Made by a program: the position numbers and the translations under genes. The notes under the pieces were generated by a model, which was not told the DNA's origin, did not search any database, and saw nothing but the letters and a program-made list of their open reading frames with translations. Shown in pieces: positions 1-14,352 of a stretch of 62,000 nucleotides of DNA. Position 1 is the first letter of the stretch. Every line of letters starts with the position of its first letter. Source of the stretch: Nemertoderma westbladi (taxonomy: Eukaryota > Xenacoelomorpha > Nemertodermatida > Nemertodermatidae); assembly GCA_032718475.1 (NCBI GenBank), contig JAUCBJ010009108.1, positions 1-62,000 on the forward strand, in the 5' to 3' direction.

Positions 1-3000
1 CTCCACTAATAGGTAAGTCACTCCAACAGTTTGTGTTGGATTACTGCCGCTCCAAGAATAGGTAAGTCACTTCAACAGTTTGTGTTGGATTACTGTCGCT
101 CCACTAATAGGTAAGTCACTCCAACAGTTTGTGTTGGATTACTGTCGCTCCACTAATAGGTAAGTCACTCCAACAGTTTGTGTTGGATTACTGTCGCTCC
201 ACTAATAGGTAAGTCACTCCAACAGTTTGTGTTGGATTACTGTCGCTCCAAGAATAGGTAAGTCACTCCAACAGTTTGTGTTGGATTACTGTCGCTCCAA
301 GAATAGGTAAGTCACTCCAACAGTTTGTGTTGGATTACTGTCGCTCCAAGAATAGGTAAGTCACTCCAACAGTTTGTGTTGGATTACTGTCGCTCCAATA
401 ATAGGTAAGTCACTCCAACAGTTTGTGTTGGATTACTGTCGCTCCACTAATAGGTAAGTCACTCCAACAGTTTGTGTTGGATTACTGTCGCTCCACTAAT
501 AGGTAAGTCACTCCAACAGTTTGTGTTGGATTACTGTCGCTCCAAGAATAGGTAAGTCACTCCAACAGTTTGTGTTGGATTACTGTCGCTCCACTAATAG
601 GTAAGTCACTCCAACAGTTTGTGTTGGATTACTGTCGCTCCAAGAATAGGTAAGTCACTCCAACAGTTTGTGTTGGATTACTGTCGCTCCACTAATAGGT
701 AAGTCACTCCAACAGTTTGTGTTGGATTACTGTCGCTCCAAGAATAGGTAAGTCACTCCAACAGTTTGTGTTGGATTACTGTCGCTCCACTAATAGGTAA
801 GTCACTCCAACAGTTTGTGTTGGATTACTGTCGCTCCAATAATAGGTAAGTCACTCCAACAGTTTGTGTTGGATTACTGTCGCTCCACTAATAGGTAAGT
901 CACTCCAACAGTTTGTGTTGGATTACTGTCGCTCCACTAATAGGTAAGTCACTCCAACAGTTTGTGTTGGATTACTGTCGCTCCAAGAATAGGTAAGTCA
1001 CTCCAACAGTTTGTGTTGGATTACTGTCGCTCCAAGAATAGGTAAGTCACTCCAACAGTTTGTGTTGGATTACTGTCGCTCCAAGAATAGGTAAGTCACT
1101 CCAACAGTTTGTGTTGGATTACTGTCGCTCCACTAATAGGTAAGTCACTCCAACAGTTTGTGTTGGATTACTGTCGCTCCACTAATAGGTAAGTCACTCC
1201 AACAGTTTGTGTTGGATTACTGTCGCTCCACTAATAGGTAAGTCACTCCAACAGTTTGTGTTGGATTACTGTCGCTCCAAGAATAGGTAAGTCACTCCAA
1301 CAGTTTGTGTTGGATTACTGTCGCTCCAAGAATAGGTAAGTCACTCCAACAGTTTGTGTTGGATTACTGTCGCTCCAAGAATAGGTAAGTCACTCCAACA
1401 GTTTGTGTTGGATTACTGTCGCTCCAAGAATAGGTAAGTCACTCCAACAGTTTGTGTTGGATTACTGTCGCTCCACTAATAGGTAAGTCACTCCAACAGT
1501 TTGTGTTGGATTACTGTCGCTCCAAGAATAGGTAAGTCACTCCAACAGTTTGTGTTGGATTACTGTCGCTCCAAGAATAGGTAAGTCACTCCAACAGTTT
1601 GTGTTGGATTACTGTCGCTCCAAGAATAGGTAAGTCACTCCAACAGTTTGTGTTGGATTACTGTCGCTCCAAGAATAGGTAAGTCACTCCAACAGTTTGT
1701 GTTGGATTACTGTCGCTCCACTAATAGGTAAGTCACTCCAACAGTTTGTGTTGGATTACTGTCGCTCCACTAATAGGTAAGTCACTCCAACAGTTTGTGT
1801 TGGATTACTGTCGCTCCAAGAATAGGTAAGTCACTCCAACAGTTTGTGTTGGATTACTGTCGCTCCAAGAATAGGTAAGTCACTCCAACAGTTTGTGTTG
1901 GATTACTGTCGCTCCAAGAATAGGTAAGTCACTCCAACAGTTTGTGTTGGATTACTGTCGCTCCACTAATAGGTAAGTCACTCCAACAGTTTGTGTTGGA
2001 TTACTGTCGCTCCAAGAATAGGTAAGTCACTCCAACAGTTTGTGTTGGATTACTGTCGCTCCAAGAATAGGTAAGTCACTCCAACAGTTTGTGTTGGATT
2101 ACTGTCGCTCCAAGAATAGGTAAGTCACTCCAACAGTTTGTGTTGGATTACTGTCGCTCCAAGAATAGGTAAGTCACTCCAACAGTTTGTGTTGGATTAC
2201 TGTCGCTCCAAGAATAGGTAAGTCACTCCAACAGTTTGTGTTGGATTACTGTCGCTCCAAGAATAGGTAAGTCACTCCAACAGTTTGTGTTGGATTACTG
2301 TCGCTCCACTAATAGGTAAGTCACTCCAACAGTTTGTGTTGGATTACTGTCGCTCCAAGAATAGGTAAGTCACTCCAACAGTTTGTGTTGGATTACTGTC
2401 GCTCCAAGAATAGGTAAGTCACTCCAACAGTTTGTGTTGGATTACTGTCGCTCCAAGAATAGGTAAGTCACTCCAACAGTTTGTGTTGGATTACTGTCGC
2501 TCCAAGAATAGGTAAGTCACTCCAACAGTTTGTGTTGGATTACTGTCGCTCCAAGAATAGGTAAGTCACTCCAACAGTTTGTGTTGGATTACTGTCGCTC
2601 CAAGAATAGGTAAGTCACTCCAACAGTTTGTGTTGGATTACTGTCGGTCCAAGAATAGGTAAGTCACTCCAACAGTTTGTGTTGGATTACTGTCGCTCCA
2701 AGAATAGGTAAGTCACTCCAACAGTTTGTGTTGGATTACTGTCGCTCCAAGAATAGGTAAGTCACTCCAACAGTTTGTGTTGGATTACTGTCGGTCCAAG
2801 AATAGGTAAGTCACTCCAACAGTTTGTGTTGGATTACTGTCGCTCCAAGAATAGGTAAGTCACTCCAACAGTTTGTGTTGGATTACTGTCGCTCCACTAA
2901 TAGGTAAGTCACTCCAACAGTTTGTGTTGGATTACTGTCGCTCCACTAATAGGTAAGTCACTCCAACAGTTTGTGTTGGATTACTGTCGGTCCAAGAATA

Positions 3001-6000
3001 GGTAAGTCACTCCAACAGTTTGTGTTGGATTACTGTCGCTCCAAGAATAGGTAAGTCACTCCAACAGTTTGTGTTGGATTACTGTCGCTCCACTAATAGG
3101 TAAGTCACTCCAACAGTTTGTGTTGGATTACTGTCGCTCCACTAATAGGTAAGTCACTCCAACAGTTTGTGTTGGATTACTGTCGCTCCAAGAATAGGTA
3201 AGTCACTCCAACAGTTTGTGTTGGATTACTGTCGCTCCACTAATAGGTAAGTCACTCCAACAGTTTGTGTTGGATTACTGTCGCTCCAAGAATAGGTAAG
3301 TCACTCCAACAGTTTGTGTTGGATTACTGTCGCTCCACTAATAGGTAAGTCACTCCAACAGTTTGTGTTGGATTACTGTCGCTCCACTAATAGGTAAGTC
3401 ACTCCAACAGTTTGTGATGGATTACTGTCGCTCCACTAATAGGTAAGTCACTCCAACAGTTTGTGTTGGATTACTGCCGCTCCAAGAATAGGTAAGTCAC
3501 TTCAACAGTTTGTGTTGGATTACTGTCGCTCCAAGAATAGGTAAGTCACTCCAACAGTTTGTGTTGGATTACTGTCGCTCCACTAATAGGTAAGTCACTC
3601 CAACAGTTTGTGTTGGATTACTGTCGCTCCAAGAATAGGTAAGTCACTCCAACAGTTTGTGTTGGATTACTGTCGCTCCACTAATAGGTAAGTCACTCCA
3701 ACAGTTTGTGTTGGATTACTGTCGCTCCACTAATAGGTAAGTCACTCCAACAGTTTGTGTTGGATTACTGTCGCTCCACTAATAGGTAAGTCACTCCAAC
3801 AGTTTGTGTTGGATTACTGCCGCTCCAAGAATAGGTAAGTCACTCCAACAGTTTGTGTTGGATTACTGTCGCTCCACTAATAGGTAAGTCACTCCAACAG
3901 TTTGTGTTGGATTACTGCCGCTCCACTAATAGGTAAGTCACTCCAACAGTTTGTGTTGGATTACTGTCGCTCCACTAATAGGTAAGTCACTCCAACAGTT
4001 TGTGTTGGATTACTGTCGCTCCAAGAATAGGTAAGTCACTCCAACAGTTTGTGTTGGATTACTGTCGCTCCAAGAATAGGTAAGTCACTCCAACAGTTTG
4101 TGTTGGATTACTGTCGGTCCAAGAATAGGTAAGTCACTCCAACAGTTTGTGTTGGATTACTGTCGCTCCAATAATAGGTAAGTCACTCCAACAGTTTGTG
4201 TTGGATTACTGTCGCTCCACTAATAGGTAAGTCACTCCAACAGTTTGTGTTGGATTACTGTCGCTCCACTAATAGGTAAGTCACTCCAACAGTTTGTGTT
4301 GGATTACTGTCGCTCCAAGAATAGGTAAGTCACTCCAACAGTTTGTGTTGGATTACTGTCGCTCCACTAATAGGTAAGTCACTCCAACAGTTTGTGTTGG
4401 ATTACTGTCGCTCCAAGAATAGGTAAGTCACTCCAACAGTTTGTGTTGGATTACTGTCGCTCCACTAATAGGTAAGTCACTCCAACAGTTTGTGTTGGAT
4501 TACTGTCGCTCCAAGAATAGGTAAGTCACTCCAACAGTTTGTGTTGGATTACTGTCGCTCCACTAATAGGTAAGTCACTCCAACAGTTTGTGTTGGATTA
4601 CTGTCGCTCCAATAATAGGTAAGTCACTCCAACAGTTTGTGTTGGATTACTGTCGCTCCACTAATAGGTAAGTCACTCCAACAGTTTGTGTTGGATTACT
4701 GTCGCTCCACTAATAGGTAAGTCACTCCAACAGTTTGTGTTGGATTACTGTCGCTCCAAGAATAGGTAAGTCACTCCAACAGTTTGTGTTGGATTACTGT
4801 CGCTCCAAGAATAGGTAAGTCACTCCAACAGTTTGTGTTGGATTACTGTCGCTCCAAGAATAGGTAAGTCACTCCAACAGTTTATGTTGGATTACTGTCG
4901 CTCCACTAATAGGTAAGTCACTCCAACAGTTTGTGTTGGATTACTGTCGCTCCACTAATAGGTAAGTCACTCCAACAGTTTGTGTTGGATTACTGTCGCT
5001 CAACTAATAGGTAAGTCACTCCAACAGTTTCTGTTGGATTACTGTCGGTCCAAGAATAGGTAAGTCACTCCAACAGTTTGTGTTGGATTACTGTCGCTCC
5101 ACTAATAGGTAAGTCACTCCAACAGTTTGTGTTGGATTACTGTCGCTCAACTAATAGGTAAGTCACTCCAACAGTTTGTGTTGGATTACTGTCGCTACAC
5201 TAATAGGTAAGTCACTCCAACAGTTTGTGTTGGATTACTGTCGCTCCAAGAATAGGTAAGTCACTCCAACAGTTTGTGTTGGATTACTGTCGCTCCAAGA
5301 ATAGGTAAGTCACTCCAACAGTTTATGTTGGATTACTGTCGCTCCACTAATAGGTAAGTCACTCCAACAGTTTGTGTTGGATTACTGTCGCTCCACTAAT
5401 AGGTAAGTCACTCCAACAGTTTGTGTTGGATTACTGTCGCTCCACTAATAGGTAAGTCACTCCAACAGTTTGTGTTGGATTACTGTCGCTCCACTAATAG
5501 GTAAGTCACTCCAACAGTTTGTGTTGGATTACTGTCGCTCCAAGAATAGGTAAGTCACTCCAACAGTTTGTGTTGGATTACTGTCGCTCCACTAATAGGT
5601 AAGTCACTCCAACAGTTTGTGTTGGATTACTGTCGCTCCACTAATAGGTAAGTCACTCCAACAGTTTGTGTTGGATTACTGTCGCTCCAAGAATAGGTAA
5701 GTCACTTCAACAGTTTGTGTTGGATTACTGTCGCTCCACTAATAGGTAAGTCACTCCAATAGTTTGTGTTGGATTACTGTCGCTCCACTAATAGGTAAGT
5801 CACTCCAACAGTTTGTGTTGGATTACTGTCACTCCAAGTATAGGTAAGTCACTCCAACAGTTTGTGTTGGATTACTGTCGCTCCACTAATAGGTAAGTCA
5901 CTCCAACAGTTTGTGTTGGATTACTGTCGCTCCACTAATAGGTAAGTCACTCCAACAGTTTGTGTTGGATTACTGTCGCTCCACTAATAGGTAAGTCACT

Positions 6001-6645
6001 CCAACAGTTTGTGTTGGATTACTGTCGCTCCACTAATAGGTAAGTCACTCCAACAGTTTGTGTTGGATTACTGTCGCTCCACTAATAGGTAAGTCACTCC
6101 AACAGTTTGTGTTGGATTACTGTCGCTCCAAGAATAGGTAAGTCACTCCAACAGTTTGTGTTGGATTACTGTCGCTCCACTAATAGGTAAGTCACTCCAA
6201 CAGTTTGTGTTGGATTACTGTCGCTCCACTAATAGGTAAGTCACTCCAACAGTTTGTGTTGGATTACTGTCGCTCCAAGAATAGGTAAGTCACTTCAACA
6301 GTTTGTGTTGGATTACTGTCGCTCCACTAATAGGTAAGTCACTCCAATAGTTTGTGTTGGATTACTGTCGCTCCACTAATAGGTAAGTCACTCCAACAGT
6401 TTGTGTTGGATTACTGTCACTCCAAGTATAGGTAAGTCACTCCAACAGTTTGTGTTGGATTACTGTCGCTCCACTAATAGGTAAGTCACTCCAACAGTTT
6501 ATGTTGGATTACTGTCGCTCCACTAATAGGTCAGTCACTCCAATAGTTTGTGTTGGATTACTGTCGCTCCACTAATAGGTAAGTCACTCCAACAGTTTGT
6601 GTTGGATTACTGTCGCTCCAAGAATAGGTAAGTCACTCCAACAGT
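1..6645. repeat. 49-bp tandem satellite, about 135 copies
   Basis: Uninterrupted head-to-tail array with a 49-bp period that enters from the left edge and stops at 6645. Each monomer contains AGGTAAGTCACT and the inverted repeat CCAACA-GTTTG-TGTTGG. Monomers differ mainly at one block (CTCCACTAATAGG, CTCCAAGAATAGG or CTCCAATAATAGG), with rarer variants such as CTGCCG, CACTTCAAC, CCAATAG and TTTATG. Very low divergence points to recent homogenisation. No coding potential; 49 is not a multiple of three. Confidence 0.98.
5681..6645. repeat. higher-order repeat of 12 monomers (588 bp) inside the satellite
   Basis: Four rare variants (CACTTCAAC, CCAATAG, and a linked GTCACTCCAAGTATAGG monomer) occur in the same order at 5705 to 5847 and again at 6293 to 6435, an exact offset of 588 bp, or 12 x 49. 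This shows block duplication within the array. The second copy is incomplete on its right. Confidence 0.75.
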
Positions 6646-7109
6646 ACGAGGAGGGTAGTGAAATTATCTCTGTTTCATATTGTATACCCACGCGTACCGT
6701 TCGACTGTAGGAATGTTTTTAAACCTGAAATACAATTGACAGTTATAGGAGTGAATCAAACCTGCGGACGGTGAATGACGTCATATTTCATTTTGTTTCA
6801 GATATTGCAATATAATCGTGACGCAACCTCGTCGTATAGCAGCTCGGAGCGTTGCTGAAAGAGTCTGTTACGAACGGGGCTGGCAGATTGGCCATATAGT
6901 CGGTTACCAATTTGGTTAGTTCTTGTTGTATGTGCTTTGTATTCGATGTGCTTTATGAGGTCAGGTCATTGATCAAGAAAACTTGCCACCTCCATGCAGC
7001 ATAAAGGAGGTGCCACCTGTGGCTGCATAGACCCTCTTACTAAGAGCAAATCTGGTCCTGTAACTAGGACCCCCTTCGTTCTGGGATAACGACGCCGTTG
7101 GTCCTGGAT
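6646..7109. other. single-copy flank of the satellite, no gene seen
   Basis: The sequence changes abruptly after the satellite. No ORF with recognisable content is present on either strand. Confidence 0.5.
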
Positions 7110-7245
7110 TAAGGACCCATAGGGGCCATCCATAAATGACGTCACGCTGGACAGGGGGGGGGGGATGGGGTTTGGTATTTCGTGACGATTTGTGACGAGG
7201 GGGAGGGGGGGTGTCCGCAATATCGTGACGTCACATTATAAGTTT
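7110..7245. repeat. dispersed repeat with GACGTCA ends and a poly-G tract
   Basis: The stretch beginning GGGGCCATCCATAAATGACG and containing CGTGACGATTTGTGACGA recurs in opposite orientation at about 10000 to 10155. Both copies hold long G homopolymers. Probably a fragment of a transposon family; clade not determined. Confidence 0.6.
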
Positions 7246-7286
7246 CCGATAAAATTACTGCATATTAAATACATAATGTGAAATAA

Positions 7287-7689
<403 letters not shown>

Positions 7690-7695
7690 GTCAGT

Positions 7696-8029
7696 CTAGC
7701 CGGTGTTGGTATCAGCGTTAGTCAGGCGAATCGAGTCTGCGGACACCTGATGATAAACGGGGCGTTTGGTGGCGGATCTCGCTCCACGGAGACACATCAA
7801 ACTGGAGCGGAGAAGCGCGAAGCTTATCTTCCTCCGCGTCCAGCAGATACACTCAGAGTAGCTGAGGTCGCGACGATCCGAGAGTTTAAGCGATAAACGC
7901 TTAACGAACTGTTGCATCGCTGGCGCGGTACCACCAAAGGCTGAAAGTATCAGAGGCACAAACGACGACAGTTCGACCTCTCGGATGCGCTCCTCGTACT
8001 TCAGGCGTTTCCGCGCCTCGTGGTGGGAA
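7696..8029 (-). pseudogene. non-LTR retrotransposon, C-terminal coding fragment
   Basis: Minus-strand translation gives a conserved C-terminal tail found in many invertebrate and fish LINE polyproteins: a REVE(L/H)-type segment followed by a serine- or threonine-rich PLI(F/L)S stretch, then a segment ending in RRKISFALLRSSLMCLRGAR. The domain lies after the reverse transcriptase and probably contributes to DNA or RNA binding. Only about 110 residues remain. The upstream part has been lost exactly where a 534-bp ACT tract begins, so this copy is 5' truncated or interrupted and non-functional. Clade not assigned. Assignment rests on recognition of the tail motif, without alignment. Confidence 0.7.
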
Positions 8030-9627
<1,598 letters not shown>

Positions 9628-9660
9628 ACTTTTTGGTCAGAAAATGCGCTACCCCCCCCT

Positions 9661-9786
9661 TAAGATGCGTCTCAAGAAAGTCATCTGCTGTCCACCATGC
9701 TTATTCACTCCATGAGGCTGCCAAAGTACAAGATTATGCACTGGCTGGTCCTCACGGCGAAAGCAATGTCCTGCAAAACGGAGGCC
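9661..9786 (-). pseudogene. LINE RT C-terminal fragment
   Basis: About 126 bp nearly identical to 36900-37025, where the longer minus-strand frame encodes the end of a LINE RT protein (segment with LRFAGHCFRRE and HNLVLWQPHG). It lies directly after the foldback and a short C run, and is cut off on both sides. Confidence 0.75.
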
Positions 9787-9999
9787 GATCCCCTGCGAAC
9801 ACATACCCAGTAGCTGATGTCCCAGCAATGGCCATTATAAGCATGACAGACCACCTGTCGTGCCCATGGGAGCATGTCTGAAAAACTCGTATAACTGTAA
9901 TTTGTAATGTTGTTTATATCTATAGTTTATAGTTAACAAATTTATTCCAGATTTATTGTTCTAATAATATAAGAGTAATAATTTAATTTTATATAGTGT

Positions 10000-10155
10000 G
10001 ACGTGACATTGGGGAGGGGTGGGGGGGGGGGGGGGGGTAGCCATTTCGTGACGATTTGTGACGAAAGGGTCCCCCCCCCCCCTTTTGTCACGAAATGGCT
10101 ACAAAAAAACGCGTCTTTAAAAAACGTGACGTCATTTATGGATGGCCCCATATAC
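10000..10155. repeat. inverted copy of the GACGTCA/poly-G dispersed repeat
   Basis: Reverse-oriented relative of 7110-7245, ending GACGTCATTTATGGATGGCC. It contains a 17-bp G run (10021-10037) and a 12-bp C run (10071-10082) flanked by AGCCATTTCGTGACGA and its reverse complement, so it is itself hairpin-forming. Confidence 0.7.
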
Positions 10156-10750
10156 TTGGCTGCAGGGGTATATGGCCTGGGCAGGCAGATGGTAATCTAC
10201 CAATGGCTGGTCAGGAGTAGAGTGTTCTCATGTCCACTCTGAGTGCACTTCACTGCGACCTGCACCTGGCAGCAAGGGTACAGGGCATGACCCAGCAGAT
10301 GAGCAGCACAGCCAATGGTGGGTCATGTGCGCCAGAGTAGATATGTGTGATCGTGATGGGCCTCATATCTGTCTCCACTGCGACACCCTCCCTGTGGAAT
10401 GGCAAACCAGGGTGTGGTATTTGCCCCGAGAGCTGACTCGGCTAAAAAGCACCCCCAACCCCCACTATGGATTACATTAGTAATGCGGAGGTCCGGCCAC
10501 TAGAGGCCAGTGGAATTACCGGACACAATTGGCCTCACAGGCGTCATTTATCTCCTCACCGGCTGCCTGTCTCACCCCCTACTGGAGAGAGAGCGGCCAA
10601 CAATTCTTTGAGTCCCTTTCCTGATGACCTTTCTGGTCCAAACCCTGGGTCACCAGGGAGGCCAGATTGTGAAGGGGGAGAGGGATTCTGGAGTTGGAGG
10701 CTACTCTCATGTTCCACCCCGACCAACCAAGCCATTGGTGAATCTGAGGC
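10156..10750 (+). other. probable 5' region of the following LINE copy
   Basis: GC-richer than its surroundings and immediately upstream of the LINE endonuclease remnant. Short open frames are present but carry no recognised domain. Confidence 0.35.
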
Positions 10751-12075
10751 AAGTCACTAGACTAGCCTCAGTAAACACCCTAACACTCGGGTCTCCAATG
10801 CGACAAGGTGAGCTGACTGCCTTGGCAGATAAGCTTTCTCTTAGCGCAATGGGTATTCAAGAGCACCGAATGCAGACTGGACAGACTGATGAGGTTCTGA
10901 TTAAGGACATGGGGTGGTGGGGGAATTCGCCCTCGCGTCAGCATATGATAATGGCAATGGTGGAATTGGTCTATTGATGAATCCAACTGCACATGCAGCA
11001 TTGGACAAAATAGACCAAATCTCTAACCGCATCATCCGTTGCCACTTCTTATGTTCTGGAAGACTGGCTAAGAAGTTTCCTAAGGTGGTTCTGATTATGT
11101 GCTACTCTCCAACAGTCCAACTAGTGTTGCCCCTGTAGAAGAGATGGAAAATTTCTACCACAATCTGCTAGCAGCTACTGATGGAGTGGATCAGCATGCA
11201 TTCTTAACATTCCAGGGAGACTTTAATGCAAGTCTGCATCAATCACCTACATCACCCTGGTTCTATAGCGATAGTGTTAACCGAAATTCCGTCATCTTCG
11301 GGATTTTATCTCTGGAAATGGATTTTTTCGGCTGGAACCCAGTCCAAGAAGCGAACTGGAAAACTATGGACTCATAGCGGACCCAGTGGTCACAAGTCCC
11401 AGATAGACCATATTCTGTTTCGTAGGAAATACAGGAGCTATATACAAGACTGTAATGTATTTACACTTCGACCCTTCTCCAGTGATCACCGCCTTATTGT
11501 GGCCAAGGTAAGACTTAGTCTGCGTGCTAGCAGAACAACGAAGTCTGCCTTGCCGCGGCATGACTGGTCCTCTCTGTTGCAACTGGCAAGTTTGAGATCC
11601 AACTTCACACTACAGCTGAGCTGAACAAGCAGTACTCTGTTAATCTACAGGAGCTAATAAACCAACAGGTTGATGCCATCAATAATGCCGACGACAGCAG
11701 ACAATCATCCCAGGCATGGAAATCGATCAACTTGCTTACTGGGCGGAAAAGCCAACCAACCACCAAGGTTAAGGCTGAATCACCAGCCGATCGCCTCAAT
11801 GGTTGGAAGGCCCACTTTGAAAATCATCAAAAATTATCAAAAAAGAAAGACAGGCATCTGGCTGTTATCTTTGTTGACTTCTTCAAGGCCTTTGATTCAG
11901 TCTCTCGCTCACGTATGTTCAGCATACTTTCATTATATGGGATTCCTGATGAAATTATTGCAGCAATCAGATCAGTATACGATGGTTCGACACGTTTGTG
12001 GGGCCATCGCGCAGGACGAGGCTCAGTTATCAGATACAGATTAAAGGTTATGCTCGTCCTGTTTTGTATTTAAAT
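10751..12075 (+). pseudogene. LINE copy: AP-like endonuclease plus truncated reverse transcriptase
   Basis: Degenerate non-LTR retrotransposon read on the plus strand in several frames. Endonuclease landmarks in order: MGIQEHRM (catalytic Glu region, near 10850), TFQGDFNAS (near 11210-11235), SQIDHILF (near 11395-11420) and SSDHRLIVAKVRL (near 11480-11515). RT landmark: AVIFVDFFKAFDSVSRSRMF (near 11860-11920, motif A with Asp). At least three frameshifts split the endonuclease. Between the endonuclease-RT linker (GWKAHFE, about 11800) and KKKDRH the RT motifs that normally precede motif A are absent, an internal deletion. The polymerase YADD box is also absent because the copy ends near 12075. 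Same family as the copies at 9.7, 14.3-15.9 and 36.8-38.4 kb. Family resembles RTE/Nimb-like LINEs; not resolved further. Confidence 0.8.
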
Positions 12076-12254
12076 ATATTTCCTAAACGCAGACTGACGG
12101 ACGATCTTTATAACTACCGATGCCTTCAATACGCGAAGCCAGGTATGGTTTATAGGAACTTAGTCTACGCAGTACTGGTCTTCATTATATGCCTCGTTGC
12201 GCTCGTCGCTCGTCCTGTTTTGCATTAAAATATTTTTCCTAAACCAAGACTGAC
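12050..12254. repeat. imperfect 158-bp direct duplication
   Basis: GCTCGTCCTGTTTTG followed by a T/A-rich stretch and a CTGACG...ATCTTTATA block occurs at about 12051 and again at about 12209. It also lies at the head of the CCGCTAGAGGGC repeat element. Confidence 0.6.
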
Positions 12255-13145
12255 GATCTTTATACAGTTATAACTTTGCGAATTTTCGAAACTGTGCGAG
12301 TAACTGCTGATACATCTATGTAGAGATGTGTGATACAACGCCAACGCATCGTATGCCGATTGTCATATATGTACTAGATGACATCCTGAGTCTTTGTGTG
12401 GATTGTAATCGGTCCGAAGTTTTCCAGTCTCCCGCTAGAGGGCCACATGTCTAAACATTAAATGGCCACCCATTTCTTTGCTTTTAATCCGTTTAAGCTG
12501 AAACTTGGGAAGTATGTACTAGACCATTAGCTGTAAATTTCAAAGGAGGCTAATCTGTCTGCAGTTCTCCAGTCTGCCGCTAGAGGGCGAAATGTCCCGA
12601 ATGTGAAATTATTCTTCCATTTAGTTGTTTATGATCTGATTACGCTGAAACTTGTCATATATGTACTAGAAGACATCCTAAGTCTTTGTGTGGACAGTAA
12701 TCGGTCCGGAGTTTTCGAGTCTGCCGCTAGAGGGCGAAATGTAGGAAAGTGATAACCTTTGCGAATTCCTTGATCTTAATCTATTTAAGCTGAATTTTGG
12801 AATATACAGTACCGGTATGTACTAGACCACATGCCTCGTCTTTGTGAGGAAGGTGATCGATCCGTAGTTCTTTAATATGCCGCTAGAGGGCTAAATGTAT
12901 GAAAGTGAAAACCTTCCAACATTTCGTTATTTATGATCCGTCAATCGGAAACTTGGTAGATATGTAATAGACCATAGGATGTGGCTTTGTAGGGAAACTA
13001 ATCCTTCCTTCTTCAGTTACCCAGTCTCCCGCTAGAGGGTTAACGTTTTCCGGGAAAATCTTCTCCTATGTTTTTATAATCCTTTCGAGTTGATACTTAG
13101 CATTAACTCATTTCACGTGCTGCGCGAAGGCCCCACTTCGTGTAG
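12255..13145 (+). repeat. repeat element with five CCGCTAGAGGGC units
   Basis: Five blocks of form (C/G)CCGCTAGAGGG(C/T) at 12431, 12576, 12723, 12879 and 13028, spaced 145, 147, 156 and 149 bp, embedded in related sequence (a GTTTAAGCTGAAACTTGG-like stretch, then TATGTACTAGACCA). The right end carries GCTGCGCGAAGGCCCCACTT. The same family lies inverted at 24345-26577. No coding content. Confidence 0.8.
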
Positions 13146-13786
13146 TAATATGGGTATTGAAATACTATTAAATCAATGTACACTCTTAAAGCTGCAGCGA
13201 AAATATGTAGATAATTTCCTAGGTTACATATAAAATAATAATATTATTTTTAAGAACATTAATTTTACTACTTTGCAAAAATTCAATTAAAAAATAACCA
13301 GACAAATATATTGCGGAATAAACTATTTCAGATATAAGCCTACAACAGTCATTATATCTTCTGTCACCTGAGATAGTAAGTAATACAACATTTATAGTAT
13401 AGAGTCAATAGGAATTGAAATACAGGCATTGTGGTTGGAGTTATGTCTGGGTTGCTATAGCTATACTACTGGCTGCCTATTACAGTACAATTCCCCTCTG
13501 CCCTGGTGCCAGCTAGCAGCTCTACACCCCCGCAGAGACTATGTTGACCAATAATGGGAAGGATTAAATTTGTACTCAATAATTGTGCCGCTTTAATTAC
13601 GTTTAGATCAATTAAAGACACATTTATTAAAGCAAATCACTTGAACTAATTAAAAACTATAATGGAATGTTGTATGGGGATTACAGCTGTATAACTTTTA
13701 AGTATAATTATTTAAATCTTATACTAGAAAATAATTAATATCCTTTAAGGAGGCAGGTTGAAATTGATGTTTTTACCCTAATCAAC
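13146..13786. other. AT-rich stretch, nothing recognised
   Basis: No ORF, repeat period or RNA gene could be supported here. Confidence 0.5.
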
Positions 13787-14272
13787 TTAATTAACTAATT
13801 AACTGCTATTATCTTAGCTTCTCGAAGGCCACACGGAAATTCAACTTGGAAAATTTCTAAACTTTGGCCAAACTACATGTGTACAAAGTTTGGTTAAATT
13901 TCATTAACATTTGGCTGAGTTATTAACCGACTTAATTAACTAATTAACTGCTATTATCTTAGCTTCTCGAAGGCCACACGGAAATTCAACTTGGAAAATT
14001 TCTAAACTTTTGCCAGACTACATGTGTACCAAGTTTGGTTAAATTTCATTAACATTTGACTGAGTTATTAACGTTTAAAATTGGACACAACAGATCGACA
14101 GAACAACAGATCGACAGATCAACAGAACAACAGACACACCGATTGAGTTAGTGGTACCTGTATGCTAAGCTCGCTTACTTTCGTCGCTCGCCCCACAACA
14201 GACACACCGATTGAGTTAATGGTACGTGTATGCTAAGCTCGCTTACTTTCGTCGCTCGCCCCACAACATTTG
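13787..14272. repeat. 145-bp direct duplication ending in GTGGGGCGAGC-type terminus
   Basis: A unit containing CTTCTCGAAGGCCACACGG occurs at 13818 and 13963 (145-bp period). It is followed by short CAACAGATCGACAGAA repeats and two copies of a stretch that reads TCGCTCGCCCCACAAC at its right end. Confidence 0.75.
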
Positions 14273-14352
14273 TGTCTACTATTGACGGTGAAACAGAACC
14301 ATTTGAAGTTTTATGGGCAGTCCTCCAGGGAGATACACTTGCGCCATTCTTG
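14271..14352 (+). pseudogene. LINE RT fragment (motif B region)
   Basis: Plus-strand translation gives EPFEVLWAVLQGDTLAPFL, the conserved VLQGDxLAPFLF segment of LINE reverse transcriptases. This 80-bp island lies exactly between two inverted copies of the GTGGGGCGAGC repeat. The same LINE resumes near 15245. Confidence 0.7.

Noticed and set aside
1-6645. CRISPR-like array of regular repeats
   Set aside because: There are no unique spacers: the full 49-bp unit repeats, and the context is a eukaryotic genome.
7985-8029. Start of a host gene ending at the ACT tract
   Set aside because: The minus-strand translation matches a LINE C-terminal tail, which explains the open frame.
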